DNA of 14,504 nt from an uncultured Bacilli bacterium (GTDB lineage: Bacteria; Bacillota_I; Bacilli_A; RF39; UBA660). The stretch lies in the NCBI GenBank assembly GCA_948497845.1, contig CAOOMX010000033.1, positions 1 to 14,504 on the forward strand, read 5' to 3'. A program made the translations under genes and the position numbers. The notes under the pieces are model-generated. The model worked only from the letters and a program-made list of their open reading frames with translations. It made no database searches and had not been told where the DNA came from. Position 1 is the first letter of the stretch. Every line of letters begins with the position of its first letter. Below, piece after piece: positions 7,009 through 14,099 of this stretch.

Positions 7009-8916
7009 TTATTTTCTAAAATCATCTTCTAATGTAAAATCAACATTTTCATTTATCCATTCTTTTCTAGGTTCGACTTGATCGCCCATTAAAAGATGAA
7101 TTCTTTTTTCAGCTATGGCAGCATCTGTTAAATTTACACGTAATAATCTACGGTTATTTGGATCCATGGTTGTTTCATAAAGCTCATCGGCATTCATTTC
7201 TCCTAAACCTTTAAATCTTTGTATTTTATAATTTCCCTTTATTTCTTTTTTCTTTTCTTCTAATTCTTCATCTGTTGCTATATATTCTTTCTTCTTTGTT
7301 CCCATTTCTATAGAATATAATGGTGGCGTAGCTATATATAGCATCCCATTTTCAATTAAAGGGCGCATGAAACGATAGAAAAAGGTTATCAATAATATTT
7401 GGATATGAGAACCATCAACATCAGCATCAGTCATAATAATTACTTTTCCATAATTGCTTTCGCTAATATCAAAATTAGCCCCAAGACCTGCTCCAATCGC
7501 ATATTCTATTTGCTTTAATTCAGCATTTGATTCTATGTCGTGGCTTGAGGCTTTCTCACAATTCAATACTTTTCCTCTTAATGGTAAAATGGCTTGGGTT
7601 TCACGATTTCTATACGTTTTAGCAGAACCACCTGCACTATCCCCTTCGACTAAAAACAATTCGTTTTTCGAATAATCTTTTCCTGTTGCCTTAGCTAACT
7701 TTTCACTTAAAACTCTTTCTTTGGAATTCTTGCCTGTTCCTTTTCTTGCTGCTTCTCTTGCTTTTCTTGCCGCTTCTCTTGCCACTTTACTTTTTAAGGC
7801 TTTATCTAATATCAATAAGGCTACTTCTTTGTTTTCTTCTAAAAAGAATTTTAAAGATTCATATGTGATACTTTCAGTTATACTTCTAGCTTCAGGAGTA
7901 CCTAATTTGCCTTTGGTTTGCCCTTCAAATTGAAGTAATTTTTCTGGTATTTTTAAACTGATGACAGCACTTAATCCTTCTCTTACATCACTACCATCTA
8001 AATTACTATCTTTGCCTTTAATAATGCCATTACTTTTGGCATAATCATTAAAAGCTTTCGTAATTCCCGTTTTGAAACCTACTTCATGTGATCCACCATC
8101 ACCTGTTTTTACATTATTAACAAAACTTAGTATATTTTCATTATATGACTCACTATATTGCATCGCAATACTTACTTCAATTTCGTTTTTAGAACCTCCA
8201 AAATGAATCACTTTATGTAATGTCTTTTTGTTTTCATTAATATATTCTACAAAGTTTATAAGACCATTTTCATAATGATAGATAACCGCTTTTTCATCTG
8301 GTATGTCTTCGATTTCAATTGTTAACTGCGGTAGTAAAAAGGCACTTTCTTGCATACGCTCTGCTATTGTTGTAAAGGAAAAACTACTGTTTTTAAACAT
8401 TTCATAATCTGGTTTAAAAGTAACAGATGTCCCCGTCTTTCTTGTTTCTCCAATTTTAGTAAGTGGTTTTTCTACTGATCCTCCATTACTAAAACGAATA
8501 TTACTTACAATACCCTCTGTAAAAATGGTTACATCCATCCAACTTGATAATGCATTAACAACACTGGCTCCTACACCGTGTAAACCTCCACTGACCTTAT
8601 AACCATCGCTTTCAAATTTTCCGCCAGCATGCAAGACTGTATAAATTACTTCTGGTGTTGATTTACCACTAGCGTGCATTCCAATAGGCACACCTCGTCC
8701 ATTATCGCTTATAGTGATACTGTCATCTTTGTTTAAGGTTATTTTTATTGTATCTCCATATCCATTTATTATTTCATCAATAGAATTATCTACAATTTCC
8801 CATACTAAATGATGCAGACCTTTCTTGTCTGTAGATCCAATATACATCCCAGGCCTTTTTCGTACCGCTTCTAAACCTTCTAATATTTTGATTGATGATG
8901 CATCATATTTTGTCAT
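7009..8916 (-). CDS. parE: DNA topoisomerase IV subunit B
   Basis: The ATPase subunit of topoisomerase IV. Visible in order: GHKL ATPase domain with catalytic Glu40 and Asn44 (WEIVDNSIDE), Asp71 in DNGRGVP, the glycine-rich lid GGLHGVGASVVNAL (110-123), and the transducer domain with the Q-T-K switch lysine Lys335. The Toprim domain follows with EGDSAGG (424-430) and DADVDGSH (497-504), then the C-terminal IQRFKGLGEMN region. Length (635) and the ending EPRKEWINENVDF are typical of Gram-positive ParE rather than GyrB. ATG 8916 has AGGTGA (8929-8924) 7 bases upstream and an extended -10 promoter further up. It is the first gene of the parE-parC operon, 14 bases ahead of parC. Confidence 0.95.
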   Translation of the reverse strand: MTKYDASSIKILEGLEAVRKRPGMYIGSTDKKGLHHLVWEIVDNSIDEIINGYGDTIKITLNKDDSITISDNGRGVPIGMHASGKSTPEVIYTVLHAGGKFESDGYKVSGGLHGVGASVVNALSSWMDVTIFTEGIVSNIRFSNGGSVEKPLTKIGETRKTGTSVTFKPDYEMFKNSSFSFTTIAERMQESAFLLPQLTIEIEDIPDEKAVIYHYENGLINFVEYINENKKTLHKVIHFGGSKNEIEVSIAMQYSESYNENILSFVNNVKTGDGGSHEVGFKTGITKAFNDYAKSNGIIKGKDSNLDGSDVREGLSAVISLKIPEKLLQFEGQTKGKLGTPEARSITESITYESLKFFLEENKEVALLILDKALKSKVAREAARKAREAARKGTGKNSKERVLSEKLAKATGKDYSKNELFLVEGDSAGGSAKTYRNRETQAILPLRGKVLNCEKASSHDIESNAELKQIEYAIGAGLGANFDISESNYGKVIIMTDADVDGSHIQILLITFFYRFMRPLIENGMLYIATPPLYSIEMGTKKKEYIATDEELEEKKKEIKGNYKIQRFKGLGEMNADELYETTMDPNNRRLLRVNLTDAAIAEKRIHLLMGDQVEPRKEWINENVDFTLEDDFRK

Positions 8917-8934
8917 TTTCTATTCACCTATCCC

Positions 8935-8964
8935 ATTATACCAAGAAAAAATAGATAAAATCAA
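8935..8964 (-). promoter_or_regulatory. Promoter of the parE-parC operon
   Basis: TTGATT (8964..8959), an 18-base spacer, and an extended -10 TGGTATAAT whose TATAAT is 8940..8935. The -35 lies in the loop and 3' arm of the upstream terminator hairpin. The start of transcription would fall near 8928, so the leader is only about 12 bases and begins about at the ribosome site. Confidence 0.8.
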
Positions 8965-8980
8965 ATTTTTTATCTATCTT
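8944..8980 (-). terminator. AT-rich terminator of the acidic membrane protein gene
   Basis: On the minus strand ATAGATAAAA (8977-8968) pairs perfectly with TTTTATCTAT (8960-8951) around a 7-base loop, extendable by three pairs including one G-U. It is followed by TTTTT-C-TT. It lies 14 bases after the stop codon at 8994 and overlaps the parE promoter. Confidence 0.65.
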
Positions 8981-8993
8981 GACATCTTTTTGT

Positions 8994-10106
8994 TTAATTT
9001 ACTAAATCATCAAAGCTAAATACGCCTTCTTTTTTTACTGGTTCTTCTTTGACAACTTCTTTTTTCAAAGGAATTTCATCTACAGCTTTTAATTCAGGTA
9101 ATTCAAACTCATCTTCATCATCAGCATTTATTTTTGGCATTTCCACCGGCTTTTCTTCTGTCGGTATGCCTTCTTCTTTTGCCACAAATACAGAGCTGAA
9201 AACTTGTGATGGCGCAAATGGCTTTTTATCGTCTTTTGGCGGCCATTCTGTACGTTCATACTTTTCTATTTCTTCTTTTTCTACTTCAGGCTTGCTTTCT
9301 GGCAATTCTTCTTGTGCTGGTAAAGATATCTCTGGTAGTTCTATATTATTAAATTCTTTTTTTATACTCTCTAATGTTGTTAAATCACTTTCTATTTCTT
9401 TGTCTAATTCATCAAATTTGAATGAAGCGATATCTTCAACACTAATTGGCATTTGTTCTTCTTCTGTATCCATTCTCTTTGTTACCTTAGGAGGAATAAC
9501 TGCTTCATCTAAGCTTTCCACTTCTTTTGCTGTTGGTTCAAAAATGGTTAGTGTTACTTCCTTTTGTTCATCTTGTTCAACGCCAGGATTTTCTTCCATA
9601 TTCTTGATAATATCTGTCATCACATCAACACTTTTTTCTTCTTCAGAAATTAAAGGTGCAATACTTTCTACTACTGTTGGGGGTTCTATTACTTCATTGG
9701 TTTCATTTAAAGGTTCTAAAACCTTATTTTCATCTAAATCTTCTAATGCCATTTGGCTAATATTTGGAATTAGCATTGTTTCTTCATTCGGCAAAATAGG
9801 ATTAGGTGTATCTTCCTTTTTTTCTTCTACTATAGGTTGTTCTGCAACAATTTCAGTAGGGGTTTGGCTAATCTCAATTTTTTCTCCAAGAGATTCTTCT
9901 TTAAACGTATCTGTTTCCTTTTTAATCTCTAATTCTTTTGTCTTTTCTAATTCTATTTTTTGTAGTCTTTTTGTTTCTTCTAACTTTTGGTCTTTCTTTC
10001 CAAAAATAAATACCAAAATAAATAATATCACTAAGACAATTAAGCAAATTGTTAAATATAATGTAAAATTATCATAACTATATAATTTATAGATGAAATC
10101 CATCAT
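8994..10106 (-). CDS. Unrecognised acidic single-pass membrane protein
   Basis: A 370-residue protein not recognised as a named family. A short N-terminus is followed by one strong membrane helix (about residues 15-36) and then KK, which predicts the large C-terminal part in the cytoplasm. Residues 38-70 are Lys/Glu-rich and likely coiled coil. From 70 to 350 the chain is very rich in Glu, Asp, Pro, Val and Ile, probably disordered, with no cysteine after the membrane helix. Two spots look like possible conserved short motifs: PFAPSQVFSSVFV (296-308) in an otherwise acidic tail, and the final FSFDDLVN (363-370). The design resembles membrane-anchored scaffold or adaptor proteins such as division or envelope-complex organisers, but that is inference from shape only. 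It has its own consensus promoter, a GAGGGTG ribosome site and a terminator. It lies just upstream of parE. The first of two tandem ATG codons is chosen for better spacing. Confidence 0.85.
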   Translation of the reverse strand: MMDFIYKLYSYDNFTLYLTICLIVLVILFILVFIFGKKDQKLEETKRLQKIELEKTKELEIKKETDTFKEESLGEKIEISQTPTEIVAEQPIVEEKKEDTPNPILPNEETMLIPNISQMALEDLDENKVLEPLNETNEVIEPPTVVESIAPLISEEEKSVDVMTDIIKNMEENPGVEQDEQKEVTLTIFEPTAKEVESLDEAVIPPKVTKRMDTEEEQMPISVEDIASFKFDELDKEIESDLTTLESIKKEFNNIELPEISLPAQEELPESKPEVEKEEIEKYERTEWPPKDDKKPFAPSQVFSSVFVAKEEGIPTEEKPVEMPKINADDEDEFELPELKAVDEIPLKKEVVKEEPVKKEGVFSFDDLVN

Positions 10107-10129
10107 AATATAAACACCCTCTTTACTCT

Positions 10130-10158
10130 ATATTAAGATTCTACCACAGGTATGTCAA
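10130..10158 (-). promoter_or_regulatory. Promoter of the acidic membrane protein gene
   Basis: A consensus TTGACA (10158..10153), a 17-base spacer and TAATAT (10135..10130) on the minus strand. The -10 ends 23 bases before the ATG at 10106. This is the best -35 match in the window, suggesting strong constitutive expression. Confidence 0.8.
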
Positions 10159-10213
10159 AAAAGAAAACATCTTTTACATAATTCGTCAAAAAAGTGTAAA
10201 TTTCTATGTAAAA
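10154..10213. repeat. Inverted and direct repeats in the divergent promoter region
   Basis: TTTTACATA (10172-10180) and TATGTAAAA (10205-10213) form a perfect 9-base inverted repeat 24 bases apart. GTCAAAAAAG occurs twice in the same direction, at 10154-10163 and 10185-10194. They lie between the two divergent promoters, one copy of the direct repeat overlapping the minus-strand -35. They could be regulator sites, but such AT-rich repeats can also arise by chance. Confidence 0.35.
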
Positions 10214-10232
10214 CGTTTTTTCTCTTATTTTA

Positions 10233-10262
10233 TTGATATGCATAAACTTTTTATGTTATGAT
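10233..10262 (+). promoter_or_regulatory. Promoter of the TraX-family gene
   Basis: TTGATA (10233-10238), an 18-base spacer and an extended -10 TGTTATGAT with TATGAT at 10257-10262. The -10 ends 17 bases before the proposed TTG start; AGGTGA at 10269-10274 serves as ribosome site. The intact promoter suggests the gene is still expressed or was disrupted recently. Confidence 0.65.
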
Positions 10263-10279
10263 TCATTTAGGTGATTATA

Positions 10280-10976
10280 TTGAAAAAAATACTTACCTCT
10301 TTTCATTTAAAAATTATAGCTCTTTTTTCTATGAGTCTTGATCATATCGGATCCATCCTTTTTCCAGATTGTCTTTTTTTGCGCTTATTGGGAAGAATCA
10401 GTTTGCCCATTTTTGTTTTTTTTGCTCATTGAAGGCTATTTTCACACTTCTAGTAAAGGCAAGTATTTTTTACGTATGCTTGTATTTGCTTTCATTAGTG
10501 AGCCTTTCTATGATTTCGCTTTTTATGATACATTTTTTTATAGCAAGAATCAAAATATCCTTTTTTTATTAGCTCTTGGAATTCTTTTTTTATTTTTACT
10601 AGAGCAAGTAAGTACTTATTTCAAAAAGAAACCTTCCCTTGATTCTTACCTTTATCTTGCCCTTAGTCATTTTATAATTGTTCTTTTTACTGGGGCTATT
10701 GCTAGTATATTGCAAATTGATTACTCTTTTTATGGTATATTAATGATTTATTTTATGTATTTGTTTAGAAACCATCTTCTTTTTTACCTTCTTTCTTTTA
10801 TCCCCTTTGTCTTTTTACTTACCGCCAATCCTTATTTACAGCTTTTTCATTTTTTAGCGATTATTATCCTTTCTTTGTACAACGGGAAGAAAGGTAAAAG
10901 TCTAAAATATTTTTTCTATTTTTACTATCCTTTACATCTTATTATTTTAGATTTTATTTATCAAACGCTCTTTTAG
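10280..10976 (+). pseudogene. TraX-family membrane protein gene with a poly-T frameshift
   Basis: Read across one frameshift, this region encodes a 231-residue, very hydrophobic multi-span protein of the TraX family (named after the F-plasmid pilin acetylation protein; chromosomal Firmicute members have no settled role). The first frame, from TTG 10280, gives the N-terminal signature SFHLKIIALFSMSLDHIG and LRLLGRISLPIFVF, then hits TGA at 10430. The second frame continues with LLIEGYFHTSSKGKYFLRML, SEPFYDFAF, and the C-terminal LYNGKKGKSLKYFFYFYYPLHL to TAG 10976. The switch is at a run of eight T (10416-10423); seven T would restore PIFVFLLIEGYF, exactly the family pattern. The rest of the second frame is open. 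Possible causes are slipped-strand phase variation, a fixed mutation, transcript slippage or a sequencing error. TTG is chosen because AGGTGA sits 5 bases before it; the internal ATG at 10331 would cut off the first helix. Confidence 0.85.
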
Positions 10977-10978
10977 TC

Positions 10979-11007
10979 AAAAAAAGAAAATAGTTTTTTC
11001 TATTTTC
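10979..11007 (-). terminator. Terminator of yneF
   Basis: A perfect 8-bp stem (GAAAATAG 11007-11000 on the minus strand with CTATTTTC 10993-10986), 6-base loop, then TTTTTTT on the minus strand. The first stem base is the last base of the yneF stop codon. On the plus strand no T run follows, so it is a poor terminator for the convergent TraX gene. Confidence 0.75.
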
Positions 11008-11216
11008 TACTTGTACCTATTCATTTGTGCCATTACTTGCTTAACTTGCTTTTGACTAGGCTTTCTTCCCATACTTGACATCATTGCTTCAATCATTTTT
11101 TCATTAATAGGTGGATTTTTATCCATTTGTTTTTTTATTAAGGTTCTTGCTAATAAAAAGCCTATTACTAAACCAATTATTAATCCGATTACTAAATATA
11201 ATATTAATTTTCCCAT
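11007..11216 (-). CDS. yneF: UPF0154 family protein YneF
   Basis: A 69-residue protein with one N-terminal membrane helix (about 4-24, Gly/Ile/Leu-rich) and a short cytoplasmic tail. The tail has the unmistakable UPF0154 pattern KNPPINEKMIEAMMSSMGRKPSQKQ (33-57), closely matching B. subtilis YneF. Molecular function is unknown. It lies downstream of tkt and the sirA-like gene, as in Bacillus. The ATG has AAAGGAG at 11228-11222. A perfect hairpin terminator begins at its stop codon. Confidence 0.93.
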   Translation of the reverse strand: MGKLILYLVIGLIIGLVIGFLLARTLIKKQMDKNPPINEKMIEAMMSSMGRKPSQKQVKQVMAQMNRYK

Positions 11217-11238
11217 ATTTTTTCTCCTTTATATTTCT

Positions 11239-11267
11239 ATTTTACTATAAATCTTAACATTGAACAA
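11239..11267 (-). promoter_or_regulatory. Possible promoter of yneF
   Basis: TTGTTC (11267..11262), 17-base spacer, TAAAAT (11244..11239), partly inside the end of the sirA-like gene. The -10 ends 22 bases before the yneF ATG, in line with other promoters here. yneF could still be read through from the gene upstream, since no terminator is seen between them. Confidence 0.35.
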
Positions 11268-11670
11268 GTTTTGATAGCCAAAAATAGTCTTTATTGGCAA
11301 AATCACACACAAAAAAGTAATTGCTCGGCAGAAAGTTTTTTATATTTTTATAAAAAGCATTGGTCTTCAATAAAATATGTGAATTTTTCACTTCTATTTC
11401 TGTTTGTTCTTTTCGATACTTGTTTATAATTTTATGCTTATCTCCCACCTTCATATAAAAATCATTATCTTTATTTAATTCATAAATAGTTTTACTGATT
11501 TTGTCTTTTTCCAATGGGGTAATTAGTTGATCTAATAAATCCTTTCCAAAACTTGCACTTTCCTTATTCAATAAATATATACTTTCTAAGGTCTTATATA
11601 AATTGTATGGCGTATCTTCCATTAATACGCTTAAATCTGAACTAATTCTAAATACATAAAAAGTTCTCAT
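11254..11670 (-). CDS. sirA: SirA-like protein (sporulation inhibitor of replication)
   Basis: A 138-residue soluble protein resembling SirA (YneE), which in B. subtilis binds DnaA domain I and blocks new rounds of replication when sporulation starts. Similarity is modest but patterned: the opening MRTFYVFRI (Bacillus members start with a similar aromatic strand) and the ending NYFFVCDFANKDYFWL (117-132), which matches the Bacillus FLAMDFNSKRYGWL stretch. The order tkt, this gene, yneF is the same as in Bacillus and makes the call much firmer. A GTG at 11679 is in frame but lies within the ribosome site AGGTGA (11681-11676); the ATG at 11670, 5 bases after it, is preferred. A promoter candidate overlaps the tkt stop codon. 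Whether the partner role with DnaA is kept, and whether the organism sporulates, cannot be told from this window. Confidence 0.75.
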   Translation of the reverse strand: MRTFYVFRISSDLSVLMEDTPYNLYKTLESIYLLNKESASFGKDLLDQLITPLEKDKISKTIYELNKDNDFYMKVGDKHKIINKYRKEQTEIEVKNSHILLKTNAFYKNIKNFLPSNYFFVCDFANKDYFWLSKLVQC

Positions 11671-11693
11671 TTTCTTCACCTCATGGTAATGAT

Positions 11694-11721
11694 ACTATAA
11701 GAACTTTAAAAAATTTGTCAG
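11694..11721 (-). promoter_or_regulatory. Possible promoter of the sirA-like gene
   Basis: CTGACA (11721..11716), a 16-base spacer and TATAGT (11699..11694) on the minus strand. The -35 overlaps the tkt stop codon (11720-11718). The -10 ends 23 bases before the ATG at 11670. Confidence 0.45.
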
Positions 11722-13706
11722 ATTGTGTCGATATCCGCTAAAGAGGTTAAATAATTTGCTATTTTTTCCATAATAAGCTGTTCATCGAATTTCATATATT
11801 TGGCTACTTCTTCTTTTTTCCCACTTCTTCCAAACTTATCTACGCCAAAAATATAATCTGGATTTGTTACAAAACGATTCCATATGATACCGCTTCCTGC
11901 TTCAATAGCAAAGGTTGGAACTTCCTTAGGTAGAAGTTGTTCTTCATATTTAGGGTTTTGTTTTAAGAATAATTCCATTGATGGCATACTTACGACTCTT
12001 ATATCTAATCCTTTTGTGTATAATTCTTTGGCTATATTTAAAGCCATTTGTAATTCTGTACCAGTTGCTATTATAATTCCATCTAAATGATATTTTTCTT
12101 TCCTAACCATATATGCCCCATATTTAACATACTTTGCATTTGTATTTTTATTTCTTTTTCGCTTTTCTTTGCTTATTACTAAGGCTGTAGGGCAATTATT
12201 CTTCAAGATATATTCCCAAGAACCCATAATCTCATTAATATCAGCAGGACGGAATGTTGTAAAATCAGGAATAGTCCTTAACATGGATAATTGCTCGATG
12301 GGCTCATGGGTAGGACCATCTTCTCCAACATAAATAGAATCATGTGTAAAAATATAAGTTACTGGTAAATTCATCAATGCACTCATTCTAATTGCAGGTT
12401 TGAGATAATCACTAAAAGCTAAAAAAGTTGAGCCAAATACTTTTAAATTAGATAGTGCCATTCCATTAAGGATTGCTCCCATCGCATGTTCTCTCACTCC
12501 AAAATATATGTTTTTTCCCACTGGATTTTCGTCACTTTGCATCGTTGATTTTACTAAGTTTGTTTTACAAGATGAAGATAAATCTGCACTACCTCCTAAA
12601 AAGAATGGGTTTTTGGGAGATATAAAATTCATAATTTTAGCATTACTCTCTCTTAATTCTTCCTCATACTCTGCACTTATTTTAAATTTAGTATCATCAA
12701 AATCAATACTAAATTCATTCTTCTCTAATAAGTTTATCATTGCATGTAAGCCTGCGTTCTTTTGTTCCTTAATTCGATTATAACTTTCTTGCCATTTGAT
12801 ATATTTTTTTCCTACTCTAGTATTTATTGTTGATTGAAAATGGTTTAAAAGACTGTTGTCTACATTAAAACTTTCTGTTTCTATCTTTAATTTTTGCTTA
12901 ATTTGTAAAAGGTCTTCCTTCGTCAATGGCTTTCCATGTACCTTATTTGTATCTTCTAAAAGGCTATCCTTTCCAATCGTAGTATTAATGATAATAATAC
13001 TTGGTCTTTCACTCTTCTTCGCTTTATGGATAGCACTTGTTATTTCTTCATAGCTATTACCATTCTTTACTGTATAAATATCAAAATCAGGAAGGGATTC
13101 AATGAAGGTGTATGAAAGAGTTTTTTCATCTAAACTAATATGGTTGGCATCATATAAAAGAATTAATTTGTTTAAATTTTGGGTCGATGCAAATGAAAGG
13201 GCTTCATAACTTACACCTTCCATTAAATCCCCATCACCACATAAACAATAGGTATAGTAATCTATTAAATTACAATCTTTTTCTTCACATCCTGCTATGG
13301 ATCTTAAGTATTTTTCTGCTAAAGCCATACCTACAGCCATACCTATGCCTTGTCCTAATGGCCCAGTTGATACATCTACTCCTGGCGTTACACGATATTC
13401 AGGATGACCAGGCGTTATGGAATTTAAACTACGGAATTGTCTTAATTCTTCCTTTTCAATATCAAAACCAGCATGATAAAGTACAGAATATAAAAGGGCT
13501 GAACCATGACCAGCTGACATTACAAAACGGTCTCTATTTATCCAATTTGGTTTACTGGGGATTACATTTAAATGATCTTTGTATAAGGCATATAAAGTTG
13601 GAGCTGCCCCTAAAACAATGCCTGGATGACCGCTTTTGGCCTTATCTATCATATCTAACCCTAGTATTTTTATACTATTAATTACATTTGTATCTATTTT
13701 ACTCAT
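11718..13706 (-). CDS. tkt: Transketolase
   Basis: A thiamine-diphosphate enzyme of the non-oxidative pentose phosphate pathway, moving two-carbon units from ketoses to aldoses. The 662-residue length is normal. Visible in order: His27 in KSGHPG, His67 in SAGHGS, GPLGQG (115-120), the cofactor motif GDGDLMEG (157-164), His257 in HGKPL, and in the pyrimidine domain the catalytic Glu406 in VREHAMG. His455 (THDSI), GEDGPTH (461-467) and FRPAD (485-489) line the substrate site. The conserved phosphate-binding Arg of the SRQN motif in typical enzymes appears as Lys (ISKEKRKR, around 513), an uncommon exchange. ATG 13706 is preceded by AAGGATG. The gene leads the tkt, sirA-like, yneF group, 47 bases ahead of the second gene. 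No hairpin terminator follows it. Confidence 0.96.
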   Translation of the reverse strand: MSKIDTNVINSIKILGLDMIDKAKSGHPGIVLGAAPTLYALYKDHLNVIPSKPNWINRDRFVMSAGHGSALLYSVLYHAGFDIEKEELRQFRSLNSITPGHPEYRVTPGVDVSTGPLGQGIGMAVGMALAEKYLRSIAGCEEKDCNLIDYYTYCLCGDGDLMEGVSYEALSFASTQNLNKLILLYDANHISLDEKTLSYTFIESLPDFDIYTVKNGNSYEEITSAIHKAKKSERPSIIIINTTIGKDSLLEDTNKVHGKPLTKEDLLQIKQKLKIETESFNVDNSLLNHFQSTINTRVGKKYIKWQESYNRIKEQKNAGLHAMINLLEKNEFSIDFDDTKFKISAEYEEELRESNAKIMNFISPKNPFFLGGSADLSSSCKTNLVKSTMQSDENPVGKNIYFGVREHAMGAILNGMALSNLKVFGSTFLAFSDYLKPAIRMSALMNLPVTYIFTHDSIYVGEDGPTHEPIEQLSMLRTIPDFTTFRPADINEIMGSWEYILKNNCPTALVISKEKRKRNKNTNAKYVKYGAYMVRKEKYHLDGIIIATGTELQMALNIAKELYTKGLDIRVVSMPSMELFLKQNPKYEEQLLPKEVPTFAIEAGSGIIWNRFVTNPDYIFGVDKFGRSGKKEEVAKYMKFDEQLIMEKIANYLTSLADIDTI

Positions 13707-13730
13707 ATTTTCACATCCTTAAGTATCTTT

Positions 13731-13739
13731 ATCATATCA
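13731..13739 (-). promoter_or_regulatory. Extended -10 promoter of tkt
   Basis: TGATATGAT on the minus strand gives an extended -10 box (TATGAT 13736..13731). The -35 region is only T-rich. The -10 ends 24 bases before the tkt ATG. Confidence 0.5.
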
Positions 13740-13775
13740 CAAATTTAGGTAAAAGAAAAACTTAATTTATATATG

Positions 13776-13804
13776 AAAAAAATACATGTTTTTCTCATGT
13801 ATTT
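13776..13804 (-). terminator. Terminator upstream of tkt, belonging to the broken small ORF
   Basis: On the minus strand AAATACATG (13804-13796) pairs perfectly with CATGTATTT (13788-13780) around a 7-base loop, then continues in a run of T (to 13776). It begins 4 bases after the TGA stop of the small ORF at 13809, which suggests that ORF was once an expressed gene. Confidence 0.8.
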
Positions 13805-13808
13805 ATAT

Positions 13809-14018
13809 TCAATCATTAAAGCAGTTAGGACGCCTATCTTCTTTCATTTTTCTTCTTTCTAATTTAATAGAAGATAAAGCTTTACTTTTCATTCTTTCTT
13901 CTTCCTGCGTTCTAAATGGCCCTTGTAGTATTTTGGTTTCTAGTCCGGTAATCATATTAGGAGTAAATTCCCATAAAACGTTTGATGGGATATAACTTTC
14001 TTCATTTTATTTTAGCAT
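13809..14018 (-). pseudogene. Remnant small charged protein with an early stop codon
   Basis: Reading from ATG 14018 gives M-L-K, then TAA (14009-14007), then an open run of 65 residues: NEESYIPSNVLWEFTPN, then from ATG 13955 MITGLETKILQGPFRTQEEE and a basic C-terminal half ending RRPNCFND. If the stop is ignored the product is 69 residues. The part after residue 17 could be made alone (48 residues from 13955), but no ribosome site precedes that ATG. The WEFTPN segment looks like real coding sequence and a good terminator follows the stop. Together with the transposase gene starting about 200 bases upstream, this suggests a decayed or IS-truncated gene. No family was recognised; it is not an obvious match to YnzC, which precedes tkt in Bacillus. 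Confidence 0.5.
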
Positions 14019-14099
14019 TTATTCTTTTATAAAGCAAATACTTACTGCTCTACGATGTAGTAAACTAGATGTGGGAATAAGTGAATTATTACACCAAAA

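Noticed and set aside
4475..8916. Calling the pair gyrA and gyrB
   Set aside because: The A subunit lacks the GyrA box in its C-terminal pinwheel, and the B subunit ends like ParE; topoisomerase IV fits better.
9049..10077. A 342-codon Ser/Phe-rich plus-strand reading frame
   Set aside because: It is the exact antisense of the Glu- and Lys-rich acidic protein gene; Glu codons read backwards give Phe and Ser. It has no ribosome site or promoter, and its composition fits a shadow frame.
10338..10976. Taking the open frame from ATG 10338 as the complete gene (MIISDPSFFQ...)
   Set aside because: Its first 25 or so residues are the wrong frame of the TraX N-terminus; the true N-terminus lies upstream in another frame with a ribosome site and promoter.
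11671..11679. GTG start for the sirA-like gene
   Set aside because: The GTG lies within the AGGTGA ribosome site; the ATG at 11670 is better placed.
13187..13681. Plus-strand frames opposite tkt, parC, nfo and the PBP gene
   Set aside because: They overlap well-identified genes on the other strand, lack ribosome sites and show Leu/Phe/Ser-rich antisense composition.
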